64,000 nt of DNA, from contig DIZI01000016.1 of assembly GCA_002427885.1 (NCBI GenBank), positions 62,001 to 126,000 on the forward strand, read 5' to 3'. This document shows positions 17,011 to 25,364 of this stretch, piece after piece (within the stretch, counting starts at the first letter, position 1; every line of letters starts with the position of its first letter). Both the position numbers and the translations under genes were made by a program. The notes beneath the pieces are model-generated. The model did no database searches. It saw only the letters and a program-made list of their open reading frames with translations, and had not been told where the DNA came from. This stretch comes from Paludibacter sp. UBA6032 (lineage in GTDB: Bacteria > Bacteroidota > Bacteroidia > Bacteroidales > Paludibacteraceae).

Positions 17011-17874
17011 ATGTCTTTATCTCTTAAAAAACTTCTTCCGGTTGCATTTTATTTCCTCTCTACTTCAGGGGTTTTGGCTCAACATTCTATTTTATCACTT
17101 CTGAACAAAAAAGATACAATTAATGTCTATCAGGAAATGTTGAATGATGAATCCGATGACTTAATGGAAAATCATCCGGCCGGTGACATTTACAATGAAA
17201 TTTGGACAAGTGACCACGTAAATCCATATAAAATTCCAATTGACAGCATGCCCGATTCAGTTCGGATTGATTGTTCTCATTTTATTGTTCCTGTTCGTGG
17301 TGCTGTGACCTCGGAGTTTGGACCCCGCCGTTACCGGTTTCATTATGGTATCGATTTAAGATTGAAAGTTGGTGATTCTGTACGTTCTGCTTTTTCAGGA
17401 AAAGTACGACTCATCAACTATGAAGCACGAGGATATGGCAATTACATGGTTATAAGGCACGATAATGGATTAGAAACAGTATATGCACATTTGTCACAGG
17501 TTTTAGTCGCACCCAATCAAGATGTCAAAGCCGGCGAATTAATTGCTTTCGGAGGTAATACAGGTCATTCAACCGGTCCTCATTTACATTTTGAAACCCG
17601 TTATATCGGTAATGCTATAAATCCGGCGCATATCATTAATTTTAATACCGGTAAAGTGTGGGAACAAAGTTATTTAATGACAAAAAAACAATCGTTCTAT
17701 TATCAACGAGAAGTAAAAGTTTTGAAATCAGCAAGATACTATAGTGTTCGCAAAGGGGACAATCTGGGTAGAATAGCGGCAAGAAACGGAACCAGCATAA
17801 ACACCTTATGCAGACTGAATAGAATAAAACCCAAGACCGCTATTCGACTCGGGCAACGTTTAAGAGTAAGATAA
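17011..17874 (+). CDS. M23 metallopeptidase with C-terminal LysM
   Basis: 287 residues. A signal peptide (to about residue 23, VLAQ) is followed by an acidic linker. The LytM/M23 domain has the zinc ligands HYGIDLR (H-x-x-x-D) and GPHLHFE (H-x-H), so it looks catalytically intact. From about residue 240 there is one LysM domain (YYSVRKGDNLGRIAARNG...LGQRLRVR) for peptidoglycan binding. Such proteins cleave stem-peptide cross-links in the periplasm. The upstream spacer shows a degenerate heptamer pattern (16924-16965). It ends just before a bidirectional terminator shared with ahcY. Confidence 0.9.
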   Translation: MSLSLKKLLPVAFYFLSTSGVLAQHSILSLLNKKDTINVYQEMLNDESDDLMENHPAGDIYNEIWTSDHVNPYKIPIDSMPDSVRIDCSHFIVPVRGAVTSEFGPRRYRFHYGIDLRLKVGDSVRSAFSGKVRLINYEARGYGNYMVIRHDNGLETVYAHLSQVLVAPNQDVKAGELIAFGGNTGHSTGPHLHFETRYIGNAINPAHIINFNTGKVWEQSYLMTKKQSFYYQREVKVLKSARYYSVRKGDNLGRIAARNGTSINTLCRLNRIKPKTAIRLGQRLRVR

Positions 17875-17894
17875 ATATTCGGTGTCAAAATATA

Positions 17895-17927
17895 AAAAGC
17901 CGTTTTCAGCTAATGAAAACGGCTTTT
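17895..17927. terminator. Bidirectional terminator, M23 gene / ahcY
   Basis: A perfect 13-bp stem (17895-17907 with 17915-17927) and a seven-base loop, flanked by A on the left and T on the right, between convergent genes. Confidence 0.85.
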
Positions 17928-17949
17928 CTAATTATAAGATGATTAAAAA

Positions 17950-19371
17950 TCAATATCTGTAATGTTCCGGTTTGTAAGGTCCTGTTGCCTTCACCCCAAT
18001 ATAATCGGATTGTTCTGGGGTCAGAACAGTCAGTTTCACACCCAATTGATCCAAATGCAACCGTGCCACTTCTTCATCCAAATGTTTTGGTAAGCGATAC
18101 ACATCAACCGGATAATCTTTGGTGAACAACTCAATTTGTGCCAAGGTCTGATTGGTAAACGAATTACTCATTACAAACGAAGGATGACCGGTTGCACAAC
18201 CAAGATTTACCAACCGTCCATCGGCAAGTAATAAAATGCTGTGATCGTCAGGGAAAATATATTTGTCAACCTGCGGTTTGATATTTACCAGTTTAATTCC
18301 GGGGAAATGTTTCAATTTTTCCACCTGTATTTCATTGTCGAAATGACCGATATTACAAACTATAGCACCATCTTTCATTTTTGCCATATGTTCTATGCGG
18401 ATAATATCCCTGTTTCCGGTAGTAGTAACATATAAATTTCCTTCTGCCAAAGCTTCTTCAACAGTTGTTACTCTGAAACCTTCCATAGAAGCCTGCAACG
18501 CACAAATCGGATCAATTTCGGTTACGATAACGCGTGCTCCGTAAGCCAGCATTGATTTGGCACAACCTTTTCCGACATCACCATATCCGCAAACTACCAC
18601 CACTTTGCCGGCCAACATAATGTCGGTGGCACGTTTAATTCCGTCAGCTAATGATTCACGGCAACCGTATAAATTGTCAAATTTCGATTTGGTAACTGAG
18701 TCATTTACATTGAAAGCAGGAAACAACAAAGATCCTTCATCCAACATTTGATATAAACGGTGTACACCGGTGGTGGTTTCTTCCGAAACACCCCGAAGCT
18801 CAGGAATCATACGTGTCCAGATACCGTTATCTTCCTTCAATACATCTTTTAAAATAGCATACAACAAACGTTCATCGTCGCCATCAGCTTTTTTGTCGAG
18901 TACAGTTGCTTTCTTTTCCGCAGCAACTCCAATGTGAATCATCATGGTAGCATCACCGCCATCATCCACAATGACATTCGGTCCTTTGTGTCCTTCAAAA
19001 GTCAATGCCTGCAATGTACACCACCAGTATTCTTCCAATGTTTCACCTTTCCATGCATAAACAGGAACCCCGGAAGCAGCAATTGCAGCCGCAGCATGAT
19101 CCTGGGTAGAATAGATATTGCAGCTACACCAGCGCACATCGGCACCCAGTTCAACCAGCGTTTCAATAAGCACGGCGGTTTGAATGGTCATGTGCAACGA
19201 ACCCATGATGCGGGCACCTTTCAACGGTTTTTCTAACCCATGTTTTGCGCGCAAAGCCATTAAGCCCGGCATTTCTTTTTCGGCAAGTTCTATTTCTTTG
19301 CGTCCAAATTCTGCCAACGATAAGTCGGCTACTTTGTACGGTAATGTGCTGAATAATTCTGTTGTCTTCAT
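17950..19371 (-). CDS. ahcY: Adenosylhomocysteinase
   Basis: 473 residues. Splits S-adenosylhomocysteine to adenosine and homocysteine in the methyl cycle, using bound NAD. Seen: the substrate segment GSLHMTIQTAVLIE, the Rossmann GYGDVGKGCA, TTTGNRDII, and the C-terminal end KATGPYKPEHYRY that contributes Lys and Tyr to the NAD site of the neighbouring subunit. Several methyltransferases in this window would produce its substrate, but none is linked in an operon. A TACCTTTG box on the minus strand at 19419-19426 is a possible -7 element. Confidence 0.97.
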   Translation of the reverse strand: MKTTELFSTLPYKVADLSLAEFGRKEIELAEKEMPGLMALRAKHGLEKPLKGARIMGSLHMTIQTAVLIETLVELGADVRWCSCNIYSTQDHAAAAIAASGVPVYAWKGETLEEYWWCTLQALTFEGHKGPNVIVDDGGDATMMIHIGVAAEKKATVLDKKADGDDERLLYAILKDVLKEDNGIWTRMIPELRGVSEETTTGVHRLYQMLDEGSLLFPAFNVNDSVTKSKFDNLYGCRESLADGIKRATDIMLAGKVVVVCGYGDVGKGCAKSMLAYGARVIVTEIDPICALQASMEGFRVTTVEEALAEGNLYVTTTGNRDIIRIEHMAKMKDGAIVCNIGHFDNEIQVEKLKHFPGIKLVNIKPQVDKYIFPDDHSILLLADGRLVNLGCATGHPSFVMSNSFTNQTLAQIELFTKDYPVDVYRLPKHLDEEVARLHLDQLGVKLTVLTPEQSDYIGVKATGPYKPEHYRY

Positions 19372-19540
19372 ATCTTAAATGGTTTGATTTGTAATCTATT
19401 GTTCTCAAAATGGGAGCGCAAAGGTACTAATTTTCGTTGTAAATTTCTATCTTTGCAGACAAATATTAATTCAAAGGTATTATTCCGGGGTATTATTTTA
19501 CAAAAAGATCACATCCCAAATTTACAAAACACTTTAAACT

Positions 19541-19876
19541 ATGGCAAAACTAAATATTCTATGGACTTCTGACAATAAAGAGACTTTGTTTAGCATGTTG
19601 TCGATGTATGCAACAAATTCTATTAAAAACAATTGGTGGGATGAAGTTAATGTAATAATTTGGGGAGCTTCAGCTAAATTAGTGGGAAATGACACTCAAG
19701 TGCAGACTGAGGTCATGGAAATGATAAACAGAGGCGTAAAATTTGAAGCCTGTAAAGCTTGCAGTGATGACTTTGGTGTTTCAGAGAAATTAACCATGAT
19801 GGGTGTTAATGTTCGGTATATGGGTAAAGCACTAACCGATTATCTTACATCTGATGAAAAAATAATAACTATCTGA
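19541..19876 (+). CDS. DsrE-like small protein
   Basis: 111 residues with the alpha/beta layout of the DsrE/DsrF-like fold: an initial NILWTSDNKET strand-loop, VNVIIWGASAKL, a helix MEMINRGVKFEACKAC and a terminal strand. The Cys pair C-K-A-C (about residues 69-72) sits where sulfur-relay members of the fold carry their reactive Cys, so a thiol or persulfide role is conceivable. The biochemical function is unknown. Ten bases separate it from the TatD-like gene, suggesting an operon. TATCTTTG at 19449-19456 is a possible -7 box. Confidence 0.65.
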   Translation: MAKLNILWTSDNKETLFSMLSMYATNSIKNNWWDEVNVIIWGASAKLVGNDTQVQTEVMEMINRGVKFEACKACSDDFGVSEKLTMMGVNVRYMGKALTDYLTSDEKIITI

Positions 19877-19886
19877 AAAGTCAAAC

Positions 19887-20525
19887 ATGCTTGTTGATAT
19901 TCATACGTACAAACAGACCGATACGGGTAATCCTGCCGTCAGAAATCTGACCTTTTCAGAAGCTGAAAAACTCTTCTCTTCTGACAGAAAAGGACTATTT
20001 TCAGTCGGTGTTCATCCGTGGTTTATCAATGAATATTCTAATGAAACTATCGAGAATTTGAGAAAATGGACGAAAGACGAACGGTTCTTTGCAATTGGCG
20101 AATGTGGATTAGATAAAAACGTTAAAACATGCCTGGATCAACAGATTCTGGTTTTTAAAGAACAAATACAACTTTCAGAACAGTTTCACAAACCACTTAT
20201 CATCCATTGTGTTGGCTGCTTCAACGAACTTTTTGATCTAAAGAAAGAATTAAATCCCGTTCAAATCTGGATTATTCATGGTTTCAGAGGAAAACCCGAA
20301 TTGGCAAAACAAGCATTAAAAGCCGGTTGTGCATTATCGTATGGTGAACATTATAACCCCGAAAGCGTTAGGGTTACACCTTTAGATAAATTGTTTGCAG
20401 AAACAGATGAAAGCTCTCAAAAAATTGAAGAAATATATAATCAACTAGCGTCAATTAAGTTATGCAATGTAGATGAGTTAAATGCCGGATACGTTCTGCT
20501 CAAATCTCTTTTGAACATATTATAA
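19887..20525 (+). CDS. Degenerate TatD-family hydrolase
   Basis: 212 residues, shorter than the usual 255-265 of TatD. Recognisable family blocks are GVHPWF, AIGECGLDK (metal-bridging Glu), LIIHCVG, WIIHGFRG and AETDES. The first block, normally D-x-H-x-H, reads DIHTYK here, so the second metal His is missing. A reduced or altered metal site is likely. TatD proteins are metal-dependent nucleases; this form may be a divergent Bacteroidota subfamily. Linked to the DsrE-like gene. Confidence 0.75.
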   Translation: MLVDIHTYKQTDTGNPAVRNLTFSEAEKLFSSDRKGLFSVGVHPWFINEYSNETIENLRKWTKDERFFAIGECGLDKNVKTCLDQQILVFKEQIQLSEQFHKPLIIHCVGCFNELFDLKKELNPVQIWIIHGFRGKPELAKQALKAGCALSYGEHYNPESVRVTPLDKLFAETDESSQKIEEIYNQLASIKLCNVDELNAGYVLLKSLLNIL

Positions 20526-20599
20526 CATAAAACCGTTAAAAGTATCTTTCAATTACTTTATTATTTATAATCGAGCAAACTACCTTCTGTTTATTTTAG

Positions 20600-20607
20600 T
20601 ACTTTTG
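20600..20607 (+). promoter_or_regulatory. -7 element of the CtpA gene
   Basis: TACTTTTG located 30 bases before the ATG, fitting TAnnTTTG; no clear -33 TTG. Confidence 0.35.
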
Positions 20608-20636
20608 TAATTCCAAAAAGCACAATTAACACACAA

Positions 20637-22298
20637 ATGAGAAAAATAAGTTCACTACTACTGGTTTTCGTTTTTACACCTTTACTTTTTGCCCAGGGTT
20701 TTTCATCGCTGCAACAACGCAAACTGGACAATGCATTGTCTGCAATTTCGAATTTATATGTCGATAGCATTAATGATAAAAAATTAGTTGAAAGTACACT
20801 TACAGCCATATTAAAGGAATTAGATCCACATTCGGTTTACATCCCAAAAGAAGAAGTTGAAAGAGTTAACGAACCACTCGAAGGCAGTTTCGAAGGTGTC
20901 GGCATTCAATTTCAAATGTTGGAAGATACCCTTTTGGTTGTACAAACGATATCGGGCTGTCCTGCCGCAAAAGTAGGAATTTTGCCGGGCGATCGTATCG
21001 TTTACATTGACAACGAAATGATCGCTGGTGTGAAATTACAACCTTCCGGTGTTGTAAAACGGCTACGTGGTCCTAAAGGCTCAGAAGTAAAAGTAAAAAT
21101 TATCAGGAAAGGAGTCAAGGAATTAATTGATTTTAATATCATACGGGATAAAATTCCCCTTTACAGTGTGGATGCAAATTATATGATTGGAAAGGAGATC
21201 GGTTATATAAAAATTAATAGTTTTGGAAGCACTACAGATGAAGAATTTAAAAAAGCCTTTTCAAATCTACAAAAGAAAGGCATGAAAGATCTGATTCTCA
21301 GTCTGCAAGGAAATGGTGGTGGCTACCTCAACACCGCCATACAAGTGGCTGACGAGTTTTTAACTCCCGGACGTTTAATTGTTTATACGAAAGGACTGAA
21401 CCAACCCAAAACCGTTGCGGAATCAACGGAAACAGGGGAATTTGAAACCGGGAAATTGATTGTGCTTATTGATGAGTATTCTGCTTCTGCAAGTGAGATT
21501 GTCTCAGGTGCTTTACAGGATTGGGACCGTGCGATTATTGTCGGTCGCCGTTCGTTTGGAAAAGGATTGGTTCAACGGCAGTTCCCATTAATAGATGGTT
21601 CCATGATGCGCCTCACAACTGCCCGTTACTACACACCTACTGGTCGTTGCATTCAAAAACCGTATAAAGATGGCATTGAAAAATATGAACATGATTTAGT
21701 GAATCGTTACAACAATGGTGAATTATTACATGCAGATAGCATTCATTTCCCCGATTCACTTCGTTACCAAACGCTCAATTTACACCGCACGGTGTATGGT
21801 GGTGGGGGTATAATGCCCGATATTTTCGTTCCTCTTGATACCACCCGTTATACCGATTATCATCGTAAATTGGTTGCATTAGGTATTATAAACAAAGTTT
21901 GTATGCAATACATTGACAAAAACAGAACTGAATTAAAGCAGAAATACCCAACTTTTGCAAAGTATAAAACTGAATATGAAGTCCCAGATAAATTATTAAA
22001 TCAGTTAATGACGGTTGGAGAAAAAGAAATAGCACAGACAGATTCTACTTACTCTGAAAAATTGCCAAAATTATTCTTAAAACTAAATCTAAAACCGTCT
22101 AAAGAAAAAGCACAAATTGATTCGATTCAATTCGAAACATCTAAACCTTTGATTAAGTTACAATTAAAGGCATTGATAGCACGCGACTTGTGGGATACGA
22201 ACGAATATAACCAAATTTTGGATGCTGACAATGAGTCGCTACAAAAAGCAGTTCAAATCCTTCAAACTCCGGGAGCTTACGAGAAGATATTAAAATAG
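20637..22298 (+). CDS. CtpA-type S41 peptidase with PDZ domain
   Basis: 553 residues. A signal peptide ends near residue 20 (LLFAQ). The N-terminal helical segment is followed by a PDZ domain at about 85-165 (GVGIQF, AAKVGILPGDRIV). The protease core has LILSLQGNGGGYL, the nucleophile region EYSASASEI (Ser284/286) and the general-base Lys in RRSFGKGLVQ. About 150 extra residues at the C-terminus are characteristic of Bacteroidota C-terminal processing peptidases. It probably degrades or trims periplasmic proteins. Terminated by the hairpin at 22320-22365. Confidence 0.93.
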   Translation: MRKISSLLLVFVFTPLLFAQGFSSLQQRKLDNALSAISNLYVDSINDKKLVESTLTAILKELDPHSVYIPKEEVERVNEPLEGSFEGVGIQFQMLEDTLLVVQTISGCPAAKVGILPGDRIVYIDNEMIAGVKLQPSGVVKRLRGPKGSEVKVKIIRKGVKELIDFNIIRDKIPLYSVDANYMIGKEIGYIKINSFGSTTDEEFKKAFSNLQKKGMKDLILSLQGNGGGYLNTAIQVADEFLTPGRLIVYTKGLNQPKTVAESTETGEFETGKLIVLIDEYSASASEIVSGALQDWDRAIIVGRRSFGKGLVQRQFPLIDGSMMRLTTARYYTPTGRCIQKPYKDGIEKYEHDLVNRYNNGELLHADSIHFPDSLRYQTLNLHRTVYGGGGIMPDIFVPLDTTRYTDYHRKLVALGIINKVCMQYIDKNRTELKQKYPTFAKYKTEYEVPDKLLNQLMTVGEKEIAQTDSTYSEKLPKLFLKLNLKPSKEKAQIDSIQFETSKPLIKLQLKALIARDLWDTNEYNQILDADNESLQKAVQILQTPGAYEKILK

Positions 22299-22319
22299 AA
22301 AGCAATACATATAAAGGAG

Positions 22320-22377
22320 TAGGATGTTAGGAACAATAAAACACATTGTTTATCTTAACATCCTATTGTCTTTTTTT
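22320..22377 (+). terminator. Terminator after the CtpA gene
   Basis: Outer arms TAGGATGTTA/TAACATCCTA (22320-22329, 22356-22365), inner arms AACAAT/ATTGTT, then a seven-base T-run. It ends 28 bases before pnuC, so it separates the two genes unless it acts as an attenuator of pnuC. Confidence 0.8.
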
Positions 22378-22405
22378 GACCTTATTATTTCAAAGTTTTT
22401 AAAAA

Positions 22406-23002
22406 ATGCAAGACCAGATAATCAAATACTTTCAAACAAACTGGATAGAAATTGTAGGTGCAATTCTAAGTCTTATCTATATCTTTTTGTCGATAAAACA
22501 GAAAGTATCATTATGGTTTTTTGGTATAGTATCGTCGATGTTTTATGTAGTGGTTTTTTTTCAAACCAAATTTTACGCCGATATGAGTCTCCAGTTCTAC
22601 TATGTTTTTATTAGTATTTATGGGTGGATAAACTGGAAACGTGGCAATAAAGCAACCGGTGATGAATTGCCGGTTGGTAAAACATCCCTGAAATTATGGT
22701 TTCAACTGACAATTGTAACAATGATAATTTATTTCATTTATTATTTAGTGCTGATAAAATTTACCGATTCCACCATACCGAAAGCAGATTCGTTGGTTGG
22801 AGCTCTTAGTATTATAGGTACTTGGATGTTAGCGCGTAAGTTGATTGAAAACTGGTTGATTTGGATAATTGCCGATGGTCTTTGTGTTGGACTTTATGTG
22901 TATAAAGGGTTGTTCCCAACAGTTATATTATTTGTAATTTATACAATCATGTCTGTCGATGGATATTGGCAATGGAAGAAAACAATCAGTCCCGCGAAGT
23001 AA
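22406..23002 (+). CDS. pnuC: PnuC-type nicotinamide riboside transporter
   Basis: 198 residues, about seven membrane helices. The PnuC family signatures are visible: EIVGAILSLIYIFLSIKQ at the N-terminus, WFFGIVSSMFY, the conserved FYADMSLQFYYVFISIYGW and a C-terminal LFPTVILFVIYT. PnuC mediates facilitated uptake of nicotinamide riboside, trapped inside by phosphorylation. A NadR-type kinase gene lies 820 bases downstream on the same strand, beyond a minus-strand PAP2 gene, which favours nicotinamide riboside over the thiamine-specific PnuT. No riboswitch-like structure other than the terminator is evident upstream. Confidence 0.85.
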   Translation: MQDQIIKYFQTNWIEIVGAILSLIYIFLSIKQKVSLWFFGIVSSMFYVVVFFQTKFYADMSLQFYYVFISIYGWINWKRGNKATGDELPVGKTSLKLWFQLTIVTMIIYFIYYLVLIKFTDSTIPKADSLVGALSIIGTWMLARKLIENWLIWIIADGLCVGLYVYKGLFPTVILFVIYTIMSVDGYWQWKKTISPAK

Positions 23003-23061
23003 ACTGATTTGTAAAAGGCTTGCTGTTGAAGAAATCGAATACTTTAAAATTCAAAAAAAGA

Positions 23062-23691
23062 TTATAACCACGAATGTAATCCTATCAGTTTTTTATTATT
23101 TTCCTTTTTCCAAAACCAGTTATTTACCTGATAAGTTACGTAAGCACTTCCTGCACCAAGCAATGCTCCGGCTAAAACATCCGTTGGATAATGCATACCC
23201 AGATTCATACGTGAATAACCCACCGTACAAGCCCATAAATAACCTGGTGCAATAATGTACCATTTCGGATATTTTAAACTCAATGCAGTGGCAGTGGCAA
23301 AAGCCAAAGAAGTATGGCCGGAAGGAAAAGATAAGGAAGATTCAGTTTCGTAGGCATGAATATCAGGAAAAGTTACATAAGGTCGTGGACGACGAACAAT
23401 TTTTTTCAGCCCATAAGTCAATACACCATCAACTCCAATACTAACACCTATATAAAGAGCACTTTTCAGTAAATCATCGTCTTTTTCAATCAAAGCAACA
23501 GCACCCATTATTACCGGGACTCCAATGGCAACGCCGGTAGTGGTATTGGATACAAATTTTGAGAATCCAATCGTCCCGGTGTAACCATTAACCGTTCTCA
23601 ATAGCTCTATATCTGCATTTTGAGCCGAAACTTTTGTACTTAATAATAAAAAAGCACTCCAAAGCAGAATAATTGTCGTAAATTTGCGCAT
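23062..23691 (-). CDS. PAP2-family phosphatase
   Basis: 209 residues with signal peptide or first helix (to about residue 23) and membrane segments. It has the complete three-part PAP2 signature: KKIVRRPRPY, FPSGHTS and SRMNLGMHYPTD. Such integral phosphatases act on phosphatidic acid, phosphatidylglycerol phosphate or undecaprenyl pyrophosphate at the periplasmic side. The exact lipid cannot be told from sequence. It lies antisense between pnuC and the NadR-type kinase. TATCTTTG on the minus strand at 23705-23712 may be its -7 box. Confidence 0.88.
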   Translation of the reverse strand: MRKFTTIILLWSAFLLLSTKVSAQNADIELLRTVNGYTGTIGFSKFVSNTTTGVAIGVPVIMGAVALIEKDDDLLKSALYIGVSIGVDGVLTYGLKKIVRRPRPYVTFPDIHAYETESSLSFPSGHTSLAFATATALSLKYPKWYIIAPGYLWACTVGYSRMNLGMHYPTDVLAGALLGAGSAYVTYQVNNWFWKKENNKKLIGLHSWL

Positions 23692-23733
23692 ATTTTTTTG
23701 CAGCCAAAGATAAGAAAAAAAGCCATGGGTCTT

Positions 23734-23825
23734 AAGTTATCGGACAAAAGTCTAATTCTGTTTTCGTTTACTTTTATACTAATTATTGTCTTATAACTTT
23801 TAACCGATAACTTGTAACTAAAATA
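23734..23825. repeat. Heptamer array upstream of NadR-type kinase
   Basis: Four consecutive seven-base units all ending in AAC occupy 23791-23818 (TTATAAC, TTTTAAC, CGATAAC, TTGTAAC), and the next seven bases abut the ATG. An inverted copy of ten bases, AAGTTATCGG at 23734-23743, pairs with CCGATAACTT at 23804-23813. Confidence 0.6.
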
Positions 23826-24344
23826 ATGTACAAAATTGCCATCATCGGTCCTGAATCAACCGGAAAAACCGAATTAGCCAGAGGTCTGGCTGAATTTTTT
23901 AAATCTCTCTGGGTTTTGGAATATGCACGTGAATATATTGAAAATCTTTCAAGACCATACACTTATGACGATGTCTGCAATATTGCCCGGAAACAAATTG
24001 AGCAGGAAAAATCTTTTGAAGATGATCATTCGGATTCGGATTTTGTGTTTTTCGATACCGATTTAATTATTACAAAGGTCTGGTTCGAATATAAATATAA
24101 GACTGTTCCTGATTTCTTAACCAGTCGGATGAAACACGGTTTTTTCGATTTATACCTGCTTTGTGCACCTGATTTAGCATGGGAATTTGATCCGGTTCGC
24201 GAACACGGGAGCGACAGGGAGTTTTTTTTTGATTGGTATAAAAAAGAGATTGAACAAACGAACAAACCTTATGTTATTGTTAATGGGTTTGGTGATCAAC
24301 GCATGCAACATGCAATTGATGCTTTACACATTCTGAAAAATTAA
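23826..24344 (+). CDS. NadR-like ribosylnicotinamide kinase (ATP-binding)
   Basis: 172 residues. The P-loop GPESTGKTEL (8-17) at the extreme N-terminus, WVLEYAREYIE, FFDTDLIITKVW and the adenine-side VREHGSDREFF agree with the stand-alone kinase domain of NadR (AAA_28 type). It lacks the HTH and adenylyltransferase parts of enterobacterial NadR. It would phosphorylate nicotinamide riboside to NMN, trapping what PnuC imports. The start codon directly follows a heptamer array. cysE begins 15 bases after the stop and may be co-transcribed. Confidence 0.82.
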   Translation: MYKIAIIGPESTGKTELARGLAEFFKSLWVLEYAREYIENLSRPYTYDDVCNIARKQIEQEKSFEDDHSDSDFVFFDTDLIITKVWFEYKYKTVPDFLTSRMKHGFFDLYLLCAPDLAWEFDPVREHGSDREFFFDWYKKEIEQTNKPYVIVNGFGDQRMQHAIDALHILKN

Positions 24345-24359
24345 ATTCAAATTCAAATT

Positions 24360-25256
24360 ATGAATAAGGAATTATTAGATTCTATCAAAAAACTTTCACA
24401 CGTCGAGAGTTTCAAAAATGTTTGCAGTGAACATGGACAAAATGACGCAATGCCTTCAACTACTGTGTTGCAGGAAATTGTACAACTGGCTCGTTCCATT
24501 TTGTTTCCGGGCTATTTTGGCGATTCAGCTGTAAATACACATACCATGTTATACCATATCGGTGTAAATGTGGATCGTCTGCAAATGTTACTGACCCAAC
24601 AAATCAGAGCCGGGATGTGCTTTAATTCACGTAATGAATCGCTCGATTGTAATGGTTTCGATGAACTTTCAAAGGAAAAATCAACCGCTTTTATCATTCA
24701 GTTACCCGAAATACGCGAAAAACTCCATACCGATGTTATTGCCGCTTACAACGGTGATCCCGCGGCCAAAAGTTTTGGCGAAGTGATTTTTTGTTATCCA
24801 AGCATTCGTGCCATAAGTAATTACCGGATTGCCAATGCATTGCTACATCTCGGCGTTCCGCTTATTCCGCGTATCATAACTGAAATGGCGCATTCTGAAA
24901 CCGGTATTGATATTCATCCGGGTGCAACTATAGGTTCATACTTTACCATTGATCACGGAACCGGTGTGGTAATTGGTGAAACGGCCATAATAGGCAACAA
25001 TGTAAAAATGTATCAGGGAGTTACACTGGGTGCTAAAAGCTTCCCGTTGGACGAAAACGGGAATCCGATTAAGGGTATCAGCCGCCATCCACGTATTGGA
25101 AATAATGTTATAATATATTCCAATTCTACTATTCTGGGAACGGTTACTGTCGGAGACGGTGCTATCATTGGAGGTAACTTATGGGTGGATACCGATGTTC
25201 CGGCAGGAGCAAAACTGGCACAAAAAAGATTAAAAAGCCAAAAGGCCGAAGAATAA
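24360..25256 (+). CDS. cysE: Serine O-acetyltransferase
   Basis: 298 residues. The N-terminal helical domain is followed by a left-handed beta-helix of hexapeptide repeats (IDIHPGATIGSYFTIDHGTGVVIGETAIIGN...). The catalytic His regions in DIHPG and DHGTG are present, and the C-terminal repeats include NNVIIYSNSTILG. Makes O-acetylserine from serine and acetyl-CoA for cysteine synthesis. The longer N-terminal domain points to the EpsC-like branch. The short 15-base gap after the kinase gene suggests read-through. Confidence 0.93.
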   Translation: MNKELLDSIKKLSHVESFKNVCSEHGQNDAMPSTTVLQEIVQLARSILFPGYFGDSAVNTHTMLYHIGVNVDRLQMLLTQQIRAGMCFNSRNESLDCNGFDELSKEKSTAFIIQLPEIREKLHTDVIAAYNGDPAAKSFGEVIFCYPSIRAISNYRIANALLHLGVPLIPRIITEMAHSETGIDIHPGATIGSYFTIDHGTGVVIGETAIIGNNVKMYQGVTLGAKSFPLDENGNPIKGISRHPRIGNNVIIYSNSTILGTVTVGDGAIIGGNLWVDTDVPAGAKLAQKRLKSQKAEE

Positions 25257-25322
25257 ACACAAACGATTTTACATATAAATAATTTAAATGTATTGAAAAA
25301 TTCTATTGTTTAATTTCATAAC

Positions 25323-25357
25323 GACTTTAGACTTTAGACCTTTGAAATTAGACTCAA
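25323..25357 (+). repeat. Heptamer array upstream of THUMP methyltransferase
   Basis: Five in-phase seven-base units each beginning with GA: GACTTTA, GACTTTA, GACCTTT, GAAATTA, GACTCAA. The array ends seven bases before the ATG at 25365. Confidence 0.65.
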
Positions 25358-25364
25358 CAGAAAT

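Noticed and set aside
22299..22405. Possible TPP or other riboswitch before pnuC
   Set aside because: Only one terminator-like hairpin is present; no conserved aptamer sequence is recognised.
22324..22614. 96-codon frame overlapping the pnuC start
   Set aside because: It begins inside the terminator hairpin and overlaps pnuC in another frame.
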